A stretch of 64,000 bases of DNA from DATKNA01 sp963786765 (lineage in GTDB: Bacteria > Actinomycetota > Actinomycetes > Actinomycetales > Kineosporiaceae), in the NCBI GenBank assembly GCA_963786765.1, contig CAWBAJ010000012.1:186001-250000 (forward strand). Reading direction: 5' to 3'. The notes under the pieces are model-generated. The model was not told the origin of the DNA, did no database searches, and was given only the letters and a program-made list of their open reading frames with translations. A program made the translations under genes and the position numbers. This document shows positions 63,690 through 64,000 of this stretch, piece after piece. Positions within the stretch are counted from its first letter, which is position 1; each line of letters begins with the position of its first letter.

Positions 63690-64000
63690 TCAGTTCGTGT
63701 TCACGTTCAGGCGCCGCGCGGGCGCGGTAGCAACCGACGTGGGACGGCGCGAGCGCGGCTCTTCCGCGGATCCGATTGGAGGCGCTTCATGGCCCTCGGT
63801 TCGGTTGTTGCCCGGGTGGTGATCGGCGTTGCGGAGCAGGCGGCGGCTGCAGTCGATCCAGCGCGGGGGCCTGACCCAGGGGATGGAGTCGCGCATCTGG
63901 ATCTCCCAGGTTTCTTGGTGCACTTCGGTGTGGTGCCGGCCGCAGACGAGAGCCAGATTGCTCAGGTCTGTCGGTCCGCCGCGGGTCCACCACTGCACGT
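63690..64000 (-). CDS. HNH endonuclease-domain protein, C-terminal part (5' end outside window)
   Basis: About 103 residues to a stop at 63690. WWTRGGPTDLSNLALVCGRH then HTEVHQETWEIQMRDSIPWV is the HNH motif region (N...H...H) of the DUF222/13E12-type HNH proteins common in actinobacteria. WVRPPRWIDCSRRLLRNADH follows, then a basic tail. The N-terminal DUF222 region lies beyond the window. These proteins are often repeated in actinobacterial genomes. Confidence 0.75.
   Translation of the reverse strand, partial: VQWWTRGGPTDLSNLALVCGRHHTEVHQETWEIQMRDSIPWVRPPRWIDCSRRLLRNADHHPGNNRTEGHEAPPIGSAEEPRSRRPTSVATAPARRLNVNTN

Noticed and set aside
1..64000. CRISPR arrays, insertion sequences, prophage genes, rRNA or tRNA genes
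   Set aside because: No regularly spaced repeats, transposase or integrase motifs, phage structural genes or RNA gene sequences were recognised by reading both strands.

Overview
The window is a very GC-rich chromosomal segment from an actinobacterium. Three things point there: GTG starts with strong GGAGG ribosome-binding sites, many 4-base GTGA/ATGA gene overlaps, and the gene set itself. The second half carries lexA, a divergent LysM gene, nrdR, a class II ribonucleotide reductase, hflX, dapF, miaA, miaB, recX, recA and a DUF3046 gene. These genes also cluster in Mycobacterium tuberculosis (Rv2718c-Rv2738c). Spore photoproduct lyase-like, SigG-like and ScyD/ScyE-like genes would suit a Geodermatophilales, Frankiales or Pseudonocardiales relative, but the order cannot be fixed from this sequence alone.

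Layout. 1-6.5 kb: partial epimerase, class B penicillin-binding protein, TipA-type MerR regulator, CorA transporter, SRPBCC protein, cation-diffusion exporter. 6.6-11.6 kb: phosphoesterase, then a catabolic operon of glutamine synthetase-like enzyme, aldehyde dehydrogenase and two tandem short-chain dehydrogenases. It resembles the glnA4-aldC-Rv2857c cluster. 11.6-24 kb: housekeeping and stress genes (DUF72, histidine phosphatase, NAD(P)HX dehydratase, ferritin-like/VIT1 fusion, FAD oxidoreductase, SplB-like radical SAM enzyme, alpha/beta hydrolase, STAS protein antisense to a SigG-like sigma factor). 24-37 kb: a perfect 37-bp inverted repeat, a one-chain double ABC exporter, a phospholipase C-type enzyme, a ScyD-like secreted protein, glutathione peroxidase, two VOC proteins, an ArsR regulator with its operator, a convergent SLATT/Imm5-like pair, a luciferase-like oxidoreductase and a nucleotidyltransferase-like protein. 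37-55 kb: DNA synthesis and repair core (nrdJ, nrdR, LysM, lexA, ACP-like gene, aminotransferase, dinG-type helicase, hflX, methyltransferase, dapF, miaA, miaB, GH6 cellulase, recX, recA). 55-64 kb: an ABC-2 exporter operon, DUF3046, a very large phosphoesterase/propeller/PASTA protein, a kinase remnant, an aldo/keto reductase and the end of an HNH endonuclease gene.

Regulation readable from sequence. SOS boxes lie upstream of recA, at the lexA promoter, and before the divergent LysM gene. A 32-bp-spaced pair of NrdR-box-like repeats precedes nrdR. A MerR-type promoter with a 19-bp spacer and an ArsR palindrome suggest two self-regulated genes. DnaA-box-like pairs occur before nrdR and recA. 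Strong hairpins separate most convergent gene pairs.

Main caution. From about 37.8 to 54.7 kb nearly every gene, including ones usually essential, is broken by single-base frame changes. Scattered cases occur elsewhere (glutamine synthetase, aldehyde dehydrogenase, peroxidase, VOC, SLATT). I read these as sequence or assembly errors rather than real gene decay, and give each gene its full inferred extent.
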